Notes: a model not told the origin generated them from the letters alone. 64,000 nucleotides of DNA from Sipunculus nudus (GCA_026874595.1 CM049307.1:39996362-40060361); one strand, 5' to 3'. Counted from the stretch's first letter, positions 26,190-39,274 are shown. Translations and numbers: made by a program.

Positions 26190-26905
26190 TTGGTAGCAGT
26201 GTGGAAAAACATGAGATTTTTAAATAAAAAGAAAATTGTTACAATAGTAGAACTGGTACGTTGGTACAAACATTTAAAGGAACTTTTTAATTCATCAACA
26301 CATGAAACTAATCAAGAGTTTAAGAATCATACTCTGGAATATTTAAAAAAAAATGATACAGTGCTTGATGGACTCATAGCACCATGTGAAGTACAGAAAG
26401 CCATAAATGAAATGAAAAGAGGAAAGGCCATAGGGCCTGACGGGATAACGGTAGATATATTGAAAGATACATATAGTCACATATCGTCTCATATTTTACA
26501 ATTATATAATAGTGTATTGGAAATGCTTTTTTCCAGCCTCTTGGAGCGAAGCAATATTGGACCAATTCACAAAAAGGCTTCCACCATAGATGCTAAAAAT
26601 TATATAGAGGAATTTCACTGCTTAATACCGTGGGTAAACTATTTATAAAAATATTGGCAAACAGAATTCAAAATTATGTTGATCAAGCTGGATTCTTATG
26701 TGAAGCACAAATTGGCTATAGTAAAGGTTATTCGACAGTAGACCATACATTTTCTTTAATGGGGTGTCTGTAGAAATATTTAATAAAAAAAGAAAAGAAG
26801 GTTTTATTACACTTTTATTGATTTTTCAACTGCTTTTGATAGTGTACAACATGATTTATTGTGGTATGTTTCAGTTAAAACTGGGATAAAAGGGAAACTC
26901 TTTTT
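26190..26905 (+). pseudogene. LINE reverse transcriptase N-terminal half remnant
   Basis: An open stretch from 26190 carries EVQKAINEMKRGKAIGPDGI, the finger motif that precedes motif A in LINE reverse transcriptases, at about 26388-26447. It is followed by a damaged W-x-x-x-I-GPIHKK region and then, in other frames, LFIKILANRIQNYV and GYSKGYSTVDH. Motif A appears in a shifted frame as IDFSTAFDSVQHDLLW at 26817-26864, with the catalytic Asp present. After VKTGIKGK the sequence jumps to the post-catalytic region without motifs B and C. Confidence 0.85.
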
Positions 26906-27790
26906 TTCTGTCAATTATCGCTTAAAAGTTAATTTAGGAAGGACAAAAATTATGTTTTTTTTTAGACACGTGGGTTCATTAAAAAGATTAGAGAAATGGC
27001 ACTATCAAAAATACTCAAATTGAAACGGTAAATGACTATAGATAGTTAGGGGTAATATTTACAAGTACATTGTCATGGTATAAAACAAAGAAAGGGCAAG
27101 CAATGCAGGCTGAAAGGCTGACTCTCATAAGAAAATGTTTATAGGAAATATAGTTGTTTATACGTGAGCCAGCTATTTTATCTTTTTGATTGTATGGTTA
27201 CACCGGTATTATTATATGGTTCAGAACTGTGGGGCTCTGAAAGATGTAAAATAATTGAAAAGGAGCAATATAAATTTTGCAAGTACACAATAAAAATTAG
27301 CTCTTCAGCTCCGAACGCAGCATCATTGAGAGAGTTTGGAAGGCATCCAATGTATGTCGATCAGTTATTCAGATGTGTAAAATACTGGACAAAACTAGTA
27401 CATTATGGTAATAATAGATATCCAAAGCGTATATATAACATGCTGTTTACTCTAAATATGAATGGAAAACAAACATGGGTTACTCATATAAGAAGCAAAA
27501 TATGCAGCGCAGGTTTTGGGTATGTGTGGATGAATTAAGAAATTAAGGAAAGAATTATTGATATGGTAGAAAAAAACTGGTCTTGTGATGTAGAAGTAAA
27601 TACTAAATTAAATTTATATGGTGTTTTTAAATCCATGCTATCAATTAATGGAGAAATACTGTGTGTGACAAATACCAAGCATAAACAAGAGCTAGCCAGA
27701 TTGAGATGTTCATGTCATGATTTGATAATTGAAAAGGGAAGGTATACGCAAATGGATAGAGTTTGTTGGTTTTTCAAGATTTGTTTGTAG
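26906..27790 (+). pseudogene. LINE post-RT C-terminal remnant
   Basis: LKVNLGRTKIMFF, the segment that normally follows the YADD box, begins at about 26920. It continues as LGVIFTSTLSWYK and, from about 27164, as an open segment with PVLLYGSELWG, a motif found in many invertebrate LINE polyproteins. Then follow REFGRHPMYVD and a further segment to 27790 ending near FKICL. A stop and a frame change around 27535-27560 divide the last part. It is a degraded transposon protein, not a host gene. Confidence 0.8.
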
Positions 27791-27865
27791 AAATAAAACT
27801 TTAAAACGCTGTTTAGTTGTACATTTACATGTTACATAACATTTTAAAAGAATGTACCCTGATAA

Positions 27866-27912
27866 TTAAATATGACCCGCCCCTCATAATTAAATATGAT
27901 CCGCCCCGGAAA
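27866..27912. repeat. Short direct repeat of an AAATATGAYCCGCCCC word
   Basis: Two tandem copies of ATAATTAAATATGAYCCGCCC lie 24 bp apart, and a related TTAACATAGGATCCGCCCCC occurs at about 28470 inside the right inverted arm. This suggests subterminal repeats of the surrounding element. Confidence 0.5.
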
Positions 27913-28625
27913 TTTAGGGGTTTATTTCAGTGCTCATATGGAAATGTCTATAAGCTCATTAATACAAACAACAGATATTTTGCACTAAGAACACTAAAAC
28001 TGTACATGATTTTTAAGCACGATGTAACATATACATTGTATGATGAAATATGTAATGTTTATACAGTAAACCCATACTACGTAAGCAGTAACCCTCCCCC
28101 CCCCCCCCTTTCTCATTGCCTTCCCCCATCGTCTCCTATATTCATCCAAGGAGACATCGACGAGATGTGAATTGAGAATAGTGATTAAACTTTACTTTAA
28201 AACAGAAGATTTATGGAATTATTTCATATTTAACAATAAATTAACTTCAGTGATACATGTCGTTGAATGGAAAATAGTCATCTTTTAATTATAAATGTTT
28301 ACATTAATGAGATCACAAAGGTAATTTTACAATACTCATGATGATGTTAATTAAATAGAACCAAATATTCCAAAATTTTACCTTACCTATATATTAAGGA
28401 ATGTATAAGATGTAATGTAACTATGATGATCTTCCGTGTATTTTTCATATAAATTTGAGTACCCCAAATTTAACATAGGATCCGCCCCCGTTACACTGAG
28501 AAAATTTGGTGGAATTAATAAAAAATGTTAATGTATTATCCAAACTTCATCTCCACAAAAGTTGGTACTTTTATCACAATCTGAACAATTCTTCTGTATT
28601 TTGCAGTTAACCGTTGCACTATTAT

Positions 28626-28815
28626 CGTGGCCTGGTCAGTCGAGTGGTGACAAGTTCGTCTCACTCCGCTGGGGACCCGGGTTTAATCCCTGGCGTGGCT
28701 GTTAATTAGACTGGGGTGTAGTTGCCCGTCCAAGATCGATGGGTTTCTCCGGATCCTCCGGTTTTCTCCAGATCCTCTTCATAATCCTGGTTGACATTGG
28801 GTGATTTAAGTTGTT
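28626..28815 (+). mobile_element. tRNA-derived SINE (family with GGTTTTCTCC tail)
   Basis: The head reads like a tRNA gene. A box-A-like TGGTCAGTCGAGTGGTGAC is followed about 45 bases later by the box-B-like GGGTTTAATCCC, and then GGCGTGGCTGTTAATTAG. A conserved-looking body (GGGTTTCTCCGGATCCTCCG, then GTTTTCTCC) follows. The same GGCGTGGCT...GGTTTTCTCCGG order occurs in reverse at 50515-50357, so this is a dispersed family. It would be transcribed by RNA polymerase III. No target duplication was identified. Confidence 0.7.
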
Positions 28816-30826
28816 TTCTTTCCTTTTACAACGATAACGTATCGTTTAAAAAAAGATCTAAAAATGACCTGTGATTAGACAAGCCACTGCCACTTGTTAA
28901 TCTCATATCAGCTGCTGCAGTCGTTTGATAAATATAAACACCAGTCGTGATATTTTGCAAAGATATGAAAAAAATGAAAAAAATATAATAACACTACAGG
29001 TAATATCCAAGAGTCACAGGAAAGAACACACACGTATAAACCTTGCAGATTGGCATTACTAAATTTAATTAGAGAAACAAAGCCAGGATACTTACATGCA
29101 ACGAATTTCCTATACGGACTGCATTTCGAATAAAACCAATGTTTTGATCCGCCGTTTTCCCGTCAGGGCTAAAAAAGCCATTGCCGGGTATTAAGAGATA
29201 ACTTGATTACACTGGAATATTACTTCTATAACCAAGACTTTCTAATATCAAGGTTTTTCTCTGCCCTGCCTGGGTGACATTTTCGAGGACAAGAACTTCT
29301 TCTTTCTAGTTTATTGGTGGAAGTGTCTGAGAAAATCATCGCAAATGAACAGAAATATTGAATTTGGATGATTTGAGGTCTGCACTATCAGCGTGGGTTA
29401 TTCCCATGGCTTTGGAACGTTACATGTAGCATGAATTTTAAATGTCCATATAAGCAAAATTATGTTAGTGCTTTATTTATATTTATTATAGATCATGCAT
29501 GTTTCTGGAATATATTTTTCTCACCACATGAAACCCAAAGTTGTTACACAGAAGATCGGGAGTTTAAGTGACCATTTGCCGTGAATCCTTGAGGTATATA
29601 ATCACATAATAAATAAATGTTTTGTGGAAATATACCAGTCGTGGTAAAATTTTCTGTATTATATATAATCTCTTACACATATTAAATGGATAATTACCAA
29701 AAAATAATAAATAAAGGCTGCTAATTTTCTACTGCCAGACCAAATGAATTTTTTAAGTACAATACCAGCTTAACGTTCAAAATTTAGAAATCTCACTGAT
29801 ATCTGCATTTAAGTCACCTTTTTTTTGGAAGGTTTCACTAACCTTGTATAGAACACATCAAATCCAGAGAAGGCCCTTCTAAAAAAAATCAGCGAGATGG
29901 GACACGGATTTTCTTTTTTAATCTCTAATGAACACCATCACTGTATAAAGTAAGATCTTTTCATGTAAACCTTTAATCCGTGTAAAGCATTGAACATCTT
30001 AGGTTGAACATCCTTGCTATTCTATGATTGCCAAATGTGTATACATTCTGCACGGTTACCTGATTCTAGTCATCCTATAAGTATTAATAAAGGATTTTAT
30101 ATCATACCTTGGTATATAAGAGCCAAATTTAAACACTTTGGAATTGGTTATTCAAGCCGAGGAAAAAATAACCATTGGGAAACTTAGAAAACTATCGGGA
30201 CCAGCTCTAACTAGGAAACTAACACTATCTCACCATACAGACAGGTTATAAATATTTTGAGGGCCTTGGGAGTTAAACTTGAATCAACGCGGGTCCTTAT
30301 CTGAAATGTTCACTGAACCGAAACGATGAGAATTTTCAGACGAACGATGTACTCTTGAAATGGTCTGTCTAATTTTTTTTTATAGTGCGGCCTGAAGACA
30401 CTTTTTTTATAGATATGCCACCGATAGAGTAAGGAGGAGGAAGGATATTGGGAAAGGCAGCATGATCCCCCATGGCTGTTACTTCAAACTATGGACTAGG
30501 ACAGGGGCCAAAATATCTCTTATCTAATCACTATCTCATCCTTTTACATGATGGCAGCTTTCAAACCGTATCCTCGTTGACTGATTGCAAACAAGATCCA
30601 GGAAACAACAATGATCGTACGCAAGAATGCCATTTTTTCAAATTAAAGAAGTTTATAAATGAAAAGATTATATAGTCATGTTGTTTTGTTTGTATTAATT
30701 TTGTTGTTAATCTAGTTGTTGTTGCGCATGTTGTCTATTCTGTCGATTGTCCAGGTCCGTAGTCCCCCCCCCCCCCCCCCGAGGTTTCTTTTTGAGGTAG
30801 AGCAGACTATAAATATGTGAAACAAT
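28816..30826. other. No gene recognised
   Basis: AT-rich sequence ending in a poly-C run (about 30764-30780). The frame at 30472-30675 is unrecognised. Confidence 0.55.
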
Positions 30827-32657
30827 TAGAGAACTGCGCGGGCCGGAATCAAGAGCCTAGCCCACCCCGCAAAACATATTCAGCCCGAAATCGCCCCGCC
30901 CCGCGGTTGTGAAAACTCGCACCAATAAAATAATAAATGGACACGCACCCGCCCCGCACATTAAGCTTTCAGCCCGCATTCGCCCCGCCCCGCATTTTAA
31001 CCAAAAGTCAGTCTGCATTCAACCCGCAAATAAACATAAAGGACAACCAGAAAGGTAGTCAACTTACTGGAATTGGTTGGTTTTATATTCGCGAGGCTAA
31101 TCTTTCGCGAATTCTTAATTCTGAACGTTTTGCGAGCCTTTAATTTTCGTGACTGTATCAGAACCTATAAAATCTAAGTAAGACAGTATTGGTATTAAGC
31201 GTAGGATGAAAATAGATCCTACAATGCCTCACTCATTTCTGTTACAGTCATTATATTATGACCAGTGTCAGAGTCAACTGCATACATTACAAAAATTAAT
31301 GTGTGTTAAAATTGGCCAGGACCGATACCATGCACAGATTAGATTGGTGATTAACAAACCACGTTTTCACTTGTGTGATAAGAAGTTTGTTTGTGCAGAT
31401 ACATCATTATTCATTTAATTCAATAGGGCATCCTTTTTCCAAGGGTTTCATATGTTATTTCACATTCGCAAATATCGTGAAATTAAAACCCTTGTGAACA
31501 AAAAGGTAACTACAGTATAAAATAAACTCAAGCATAAAGCAGTCAATTTCTATTAAGTTTGTATGTCTTGAGTTACACTACTCGTCACAAGTATTAGCTG
31601 GAGAACAGTAATTACTCACCATAGTGCCACCTGGATTTTTTTTTCAAATTTTCACGCTTTTTCTTTAAATATATATTCTTGATACCTTCAAAGATGCGGT
31701 CGCCCATTAACAGGGCACAAATCGTTCCCATTGCACCTAGAATCTTCTAACTTGACATCCTGAGAGGTCCGTGAAAAATCTCAATGGAGATCTGAAATTA
31801 GGTCTCTGTTACCCATATCCTCTGACCTATGCTTCAGTTTAATTTGGATACCACCTATAAACGTTTGGATTCAGATGATTTATTTCCTATTGTGAATGTC
31901 ATTCTAGTCAGCTGAGCGTCATGACCCTGGGTCACTTGTTTGACAAAGAGTTTTACCATCCCTGTGATGATCAGCTAACTTTCTGAAGGGGGAAGGCTAT
32001 GGAACTGAAGAGGAATTCAGCTCTATGTCTTTATCCCATTATGCTTTGCCAATGCAGTCCTCTTCCTTCTCCAGTGCTCCTTGGCTCATCCATGATTTAG
32101 CACATCTCAGTCTGTGTGAGTTATGTAAAGCTATATCTAGGCGATGACAGAGCAAGATGCACCCAATACAGTGACTAATATAAGATCACAGGTATAATCC
32201 TGGTATTCTACTCTCAGCCGTTTTTGTGTAATATATAAGACTGGCCACATGTATAGGCCTACAGCGCTGAACAGTCGAAATATACAACACTATTGAACGA
32301 CAATTTCTGACCAATGCATTGTCCCTGTAAAGATGAATCTGTCTAAACACTCAGGGAATTTATATTCAACAAGTACAATATAGTAATTCTGAAAACGGAA
32401 TTACCGAAGTAACATAAACAGACCTGCTTTACATTTAAGTAAATGTAATCATCTCCTCGCAATAAACATGTTTCGGCCCGCAGAAACCCGCACTAAAATA
32501 TCAAGTAGCCCGCCCTGCATTTCCCAGCTTTTAGCCCGCACCCACCCCACTCCGTAGGTTTTTATTTTTTTGGCCAGCCCCGCCCCGCCCCACCAAATCA
32601 TGAAAAAGTCAGCCCGCGGGGGCCCGTGGGGCGGGTTGGGGCCCGCGCTGGGCTCTA
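30827..32657. mobile_element. Non-autonomous hAT-like DNA transposon, 1.83 kb
   Basis: The termini are inverted repeats: TAGAGAACTGCGCGGGCC on the left and, reverse-complemented, TAGAGCCCAGCGCGGGCC on the right (15 of 18 match). The first bases fit the hAT consensus T/C-A-R-N-G. An 8-bp duplication flanks it, GAAACAAT on the left and GTGACAAT on the right (6 of 8). Subterminal regions of about 200 bp at each end are strikingly rich in CCCGC/CCCCGCC words against an AT-rich interior. The interior has no transposase; a 70-codon frame at 31206-31418 is unrecognised. It also carries the end of another repeat (CAGCTGAGCGTC...GGGTCAC, about 31910-31945), so it has been invaded or is composite. Confidence 0.7.
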
Positions 32658-35600
32658 GTGACAATGCATTCGGGAAAAAAGTATCACAACGAATAGAGGT
32701 GTACGAATTAAATATGATTTTTAACATATCAGTCATGACTCTTCACGCAGGGACATAAAAATTACTAATCTTAATCATGTAACCAGTAACAATTAAAAGT
32801 TGTATTTTTTTTCCTGTTTAGTTTGATACGGGATATGGTGAGCGTCTTTTCTGAGAACTGCCTTTCGAGAGCAACTATCATTTCCTTTGCACACTTATGA
32901 CTGCCAGAGATGCCGGACCTTTGATCAATGGGTACCACATCTTCAGGAAATACGATCGACCCTCTATCTCTATTAGAAACTATCTGGCCCAGTTTGGACA
33001 ATTGATGTGCTTCCATGGATCAAATATCCATTAATGACGATACAACACCTTCATTATTCATGATTCAGAAATTGAATAGATGAGCATCTTGGTGTTTTGG
33101 TCACTCTTAACTTACTGGGACAACAAAAAAATTACTGGTCATGGTTGAAATCCCCCCCCCCCCCGGAAAATTGTAGCAATCCTTTTCATCAGACCTAAAA
33201 GTTATACTTTTTTCAGACTATGAGACGTACGAGAATTTACATTCTAGCAGAGCAGAAGTAACCCAGATTTAATCAGCTTGTCGGCTGTTTTTTCAAATAC
33301 ATGAGCCGCCGGGCCGGGCTCCCCTAGGGCACTGGATAATTTGTCTTCCGTCTTTTGTGACACGCCAAATTGAATTGACGGTTTCGTTTTCACGCCCGTG
33401 GGACCAGCCATTCTGCCTAACAGTATATATTCCGGGCTCTAATCGAACAAGGTATATAAACCAACCTGTGTTTTTGGTAATCACTGTTGTCATTTTGTTA
33501 CCACAGCTTGTAACCTTGTTGTGTTTGCCGGGTCTTTCGGGGTCCTGTATATGAGATGTCTTAGTCTATCTTATCTGACTATGCCAAGTTCAAATAAACC
33601 ATAGTCCAATGAATATTGCTGCTTTGTCGTTGTTTTAGGATTAATTGTCATTAGACCATTAACATTATTTATATGTAATGGACCTCCGTCTTTCTAGATA
33701 TACATTTATAGTACATACCTGGATAACGACTTCAATATAGGTTAAAAAGTATTTTGTTTTTATATTTGTCCAGCTGTCTTTAACGCACTGTATGACAATG
33801 CTTTTTCTTAATTGAGATTTCCAATCACAGGTTTATTTAATGTATACACGGCTTCCTTGTTTATATATATATGTATATATATCACACACAGTTGAACTCT
33901 CAGCGGGGAGGCAACACCTGACAGTGGCCGCCCCACCCCATCACAGTTTGTGTCTGGTCTTTTTTTTTCAGCGCTTTCGCGATCATGACCATCCAATTAC
34001 TATTATTTCACTCAGGAAGACTTGCCAACACTGTAGACCAGGGTTCATCCCCTCCGTGGATATGTATCGTTTATGTAAAATAAGCTGTACAATTTCCTTC
34101 GCCAGGCGGGTATGGGAGTTTCCTATGTGCGTGTGTGCGTTTGTTCACAAAGATAAACTCACGCGATCTCATGACGTTTTCAGGGCATTTCATGAAGAAG
34201 AAAAAATAGATTTTTAAATGGATCCGGCACAAAATCTGGGTTCAAGAAATATTCACAAATGTAGAGTTCACTTATGCACGAATGAACTTGGACATATGCA
34301 AACTGTTAGGATGTTCTAGTTTACTCATTTAGTGCTGTTGCACTCGTTCGGTGACTTGAGTAGAATCATAGACAGCTTTGCCCTGTCAGCTCCAGGACTA
34401 CTGCCTGCGGGAGGCAAGGTCTATTAAATGAACATGGCAGTGTTCTGATGGTGACAGTTAACAAAGGATTAGAGCAAATTATTCTGAGTATAATAGCAAC
34501 ACTAATTGTGAACTCGGCATTCTTAATTGCTGATTACTTTATTTCCAGTATATTTATTCAATTTCAAAGACAACTTAACGTGAGTAAATATAGGTGAAGG
34601 CAAAATGGATCTAGTATTGTATTGTAAAATAAAATGAAATTAAAAATATTTGTAACCGACCAACTGCAGTGGCATTGTAACGGAATGATATTTATACATT
34701 ATAAACTGAAACAAATCATATAACTATACCCGTGATATCATGATGAAGCTAATTATAATAATGTGAGGACTGGGGATTTTTATAAGTGTAAAACCCTAGC
34801 CTCTATGTCATCACAAGAGCAGTTACCCCATCTATTATGTACTAAAAAAGGGCGTTTATATTAAGGCCTAAGAAAAGAGGTTAGGTTCTCTTGCACCACG
34901 CGCGTTAATATTACCTCCGCATAAAAATTTTTATTGTTATTTTCAATAGAAACTTACAAATTTTGAGCTCCAGCCGCTCGGACATTTCTTTCAAGAAGAT
35001 AAAATAATACAATTTTGATAAGATTTTCTGTGTTATGTAGGGCTTTTACATGTTTAGCAAAACAATTCTGTTATTATCATGCTTTTACCCTGATCAAATG
35101 ACATTTTTATCGAAACATACAAAAATAAGGGGGGGGGGGGGAATAATAAATCGCCTTCGGCCACTGATTTATGAAAAAAGTGCCAGAGAACCAAACCTTT
35201 TTTTTTTTGCCTAAGTGTTACTTAGTGTAAGTCAAAAGTTACATTATATATACTAAAAGTTATTAGATAAAAGTACTACCCGCCAAATTATAAATTTACA
35301 CTATAATCAAAAACGTTATTAGATCAGCGAAGAAAATATAAGTATATTTAATTCATTATCAGTTGATTTGCTACTGTGCTTATATGATCTGTCATAATTA
35401 TAGTAATTATATTACAGTTATTCCTCTTAACCAGTAATACAATGGAATATTGAAAAAAGTGTCCATTGTATTGATGTTGCTTCATCTAAGGCCTTTATGG
35501 AAAAGACAATTAACCGTGAATAGCTCCTAATATATAAAAGTAAAGGACTGCCGATCTTAACCTTCGACTATACTCCTTAATCTGATTCCTGTATAAATCT

Positions 35601-36865
35601 TAATTAAAGGTACATTTTATAACAATGAATAAGGATCCAAGAAAATGTCGAAATACTTGTGCTTGACAAATGATTCAGGTGACTGACGTGCCACCAATAA
35701 CTCGCCTTTATCCGGACATTACCACATCTGACACTAAGCATAACTTTACAAGTGATGCTGCAATTAATTCAATGTGAACCCACCGCGCTTTTCGCTCAAA
35801 ATTGTATCAATAAGTTGTGAATATTGAGATGGCTATCAAAGTGTCACTGTTCTGCATCCGCTCATTGTATGGAACATCCACTCAGCGGGTGCTGGCCGGT
35901 GATAACATTGCAAACAATACCTAAGCTCATGCACACGTCGCAGGAGACATTGGGTTATGTGGTCATATTTATTCAACAATGATAGTGACTGGATTCATGG
36001 CCCACGCGGTAAAATCGGAATGAGCCCGTTCTTTATTCGTCAACACTGGTTTTACGACTGAGCTGCAATTATCTTGATTTACTATCATTGGATCTGATGC
36101 CTCTATTGTGTCTTGATAGCCAAGCTGATCGTTTGTTATTTTAACGTGACAATAAAATATAAATAAACGGAAAGCTTGCATGCTGAATGCGAGTATTTCG
36201 TTCCCAAAACCATTTAAACAGTGGCGGTTTTAGTCAGACACGGTTGAAGTGTTACCGTAAGGGGACCAGAGTCATAATTCCAAAACCTCCAAACCCCCAA
36301 AAAACTCACTGCCACATAATAACTCGGTATTATCAGGTAACAAGCAAGATAACATGTTCTTTTAAACGGCAAAAAGTCGCGATGCTCTGCTCGCGTTCCT
36401 GACATGTATCTTAATCAGCCAATTCTCTCGAGATATTGGTCGAACATGTGACCTGTCAGGCAGGCGGGTAAACCACGACTCCGAGTCCTTTTGAAATGTC
36501 GCCAGAAAACATGGAGTAGTCAAACGAAACGTGTTCTATTGGCTGATCACGTCTACTGTATCTTTAGAAAAGGCGCCAGGGGAGAGGTAATAGTAAGTGG
36601 ACAGATCAGTAGCAGTTCCATCCATTCCAAGGAGGCCATTGTGTCCCGAAAAGACCATATTTTCCTGTAACAATATATAGTCTTCGACCGTAGGAGGTCT
36701 TTCCTATGCGTGTGTGGAAGAGATGTTTCTCCCAGAGGTAAAAAAAGTTGTATCATATTTCATTCCTCAGACTTTTTGCCTTTAAAAATTAATCATGTTG
36801 TTATGCTCTGTCATACCATGGTACAAAACCGAATAAAGCTGCTAGCCTTATTGAAATGTGGTCGA

Positions 36866-36921
<56 letters not shown>

Positions 36922-39274
36922 ATACGTCCTTAGCCCCTAACTTGGTATTTTTTTTTATAAATGTCAAGGGCGAAAAAAGAAGCCGATGCTTATTTCGGTC
37001 AATGACCTTTGCTGATTATATCGCCACGAGACATTTGTTACACACTTACAATAAGTGTCGCGTCATTTCTTTTTCCTCACCAAATATCTTTGCAATATCT
37101 TGACGTAAATGTCATGGAAAAGAGAAAAAGGAAGACTCAGAAAAACGGCACAACGCCATTCCCTTTTTTACACCAGGCGGAGCAAATTCCCACAAACGTA
37201 TCGCATGGATAGCAGGGTTTAATATTGCAATGGAAGAGAATGTAGGAAGCTTATTATTTCAATGGATAGATCTCACTTATAACAAAATAAATGCAACCGA
37301 AATCAAGCCACTCTGTGCACACCGAATAAAGTAATTACATTTGTTCTATAATCTAACTGTATATATTTTTTTCTCTGCTTGCGCCAGCCGTTCGTCTTCT
37401 CCCTATACACTGTAATGTTATTACATTTGTTTATATGATGTTAGCCCGGGAGCTTTTTACTTTGTTACAATATATAGGAGATAAAAAATAGACTTTTCGT
37501 ATTAACAGGCATATTTTAAGGCTGAAAGACGGATTTTCCCCAGGGAACTCATGATTCTGTATGGATAATCACGCGAGATCAAATCTAGACCTCAATCTAC
37601 GTTCACGTTTTGCTACTTCGGTAAAACACGTGTCACGTCACGTGACAATGTGACACCACTTCCCGCTCCAAGTGCCTCTTGACATTATAAAGCCTGAGTT
37701 GCTTTAATAAAAAGGTAAAAATAATAAAAACCTCACTGGCCGACGATGTACCAGCACACCTATTGTAGTCTGGCTCCTCCGTGTCGCTGCACTGGATCGG
37801 GGATTTGTCTGCTCTAGATGCCGTCTCCTAAGGTCACGTGAACTCAGCTCTGCGGACCACATCAATTAATAATCTACTTCCGCAAATGGCAAATGAGCCG
37901 GCAAATAGAGCTTTTCTATCAAGCTTGCGCCACCTGCTAGCTGTTAATGCTCTGAGTGTTCGAGTCCATTGTATTGACAAAATAAAATACATATTTTGTT
38001 ATATTTAAATTGACAAAAGTAAACATTCTACCTTATTTTTAGTGATAAGCTGCTTGTTCGAATGCTGATGCTAACAACAAAGTCACAGCCTCAAGTGGCG
38101 TCACTTTATTGTTTCTCTGACTGGCCGTCATTTCTGAGTTCCGAAGTATAACTAGATTAAATTCTTTCTGAAACCCTTTTTAAAGGGTATTAATATCTCA
38201 TACAAGCTGCTGCCAAAAAGTTTAGTTCAAACGGTATCGTCACCTAAACAAAATAGTTAGTGAAATTCTTCTTAGAAAGAAAGGAAGAGCTTGTGTGCAT
38301 AATTAAATCTTCTCAGCACAGTCATTTCTTTGAAGAACAGTTAAAAGGATGGTTGTAATATCTACGTGCTTTCAACTAAGCACATTTTCCTAAGATGTTC
38401 ATACCTCTAAATGTTATTAAACGCTTATTATTAATCTGCGAGAAGTAATACAAATATTTGAACAATGATTTTTATTACTCAGATTATTTGATATACTAAA
38501 TAATATGTGAGGTATATAATACAGAGCTTGTTTTTATCCCCATCAAAACCAAAATATTCATATACGGCAATATCGTAAGGTCCATAGGAGACATGCATGT
38601 ATGCATTACCCATTATATTAAGTGGAAATGCCTGTTAGAAAGCAAGATGAGACGTTAGCTAGGTAAGAAAACAAGCTTATAAATTATCGTTATGGACGTC
38701 GACTGGTCACCTGGTCCTCATAACCAGTGAAAAACCTAACCATGTTGATTACGACCACTCCGCCGCCTCCGGCTAACCCCGCGGCTACTGTCATTATGAC
38801 CAGTTTGTCGTGACCAGCTGACTTTCCAATTAAGTCTTCCTTATTCCTAGTTTGGTCAATTTGAGGAGCAACAAGTCCCCTCGTATAATGTATGGATACA
38901 TACTAGGTCCAAAAAGGGTCATATACACACAACGGTTTTTATACCTCTTTATTGCACGGATTGTCTTTTTCTTGTGAAAAGAGATTTTAAACTCTCGATC
39001 AGGAAGTCTGGTTTACTTGGAAGACATTCCATTTGAAACATGTTATGTTATATAACATAATTTATGTGCACATTTCTGTGTAGGATAGTTCTATGAACCA
39101 TGCCACCCAAATGTTGTCCTTGATGGAAAATATCTGAGTTATAATTAATGTCATAGGCTTTCCTTGTCCGAAGTCGTGTCCATAATAGGTACCAATTTGT
39201 AAAACACTTACAGGCCGGATTAAAATCGGAACTTAAGCAGTGTTTTTAACTTAAAAAATTTCATTTGTAAAACC

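Larger units (their letters stand above)
25720..27790 (+). mobile_element. Decayed APE-type non-LTR retrotransposon (LINE)
   Basis: Three successive LINE protein segments lie in the correct order on the + strand but in broken frames: an AP-endonuclease-like domain, a reverse transcriptase N-terminal half and a post-RT region. Stops and frameshifts occur throughout. The catalytic core of the RT between motif A and the region after motif C is missing, so the copy cannot be active. The APE-type endonuclease and the C-terminal YGSELWG motif place it among APE-bearing LINEs of the kind frequent in molluscs. I cannot assign a clade without a search. Ends are uncertain: no clear 5' UTR or poly-A tail is visible, and frame similarity fades soon after 27790. 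Inverted copies of another repeat at 24483 and 28459 bracket it. Confidence 0.85.
24483..28580. repeat. 4.1-kb block with 120-bp inverted terminal copies around LINE debris
   Basis: The left arm (24483-24606) and right arm (28459-28580) are inverted copies. The outer 19 bases, ATTGTGATAAAAGTACCAA, are identical. The middle is diverged, and the inner part shares GGGG-GATCCT and TTTGGGG(G)TAC. Between them lie a 145-bp tandem array and the dead LINE. This could be an old DNA transposon invaded by a LINE, or simply two inverted copies of one dispersed repeat. No transposase-like frame and no clear target duplication were found outside the arms. Confidence 0.55.

Noticed and set aside
36858-37103. 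Serine/leucine-rich frame
   Set aside because: It is the translation of a (CT)n microsatellite.
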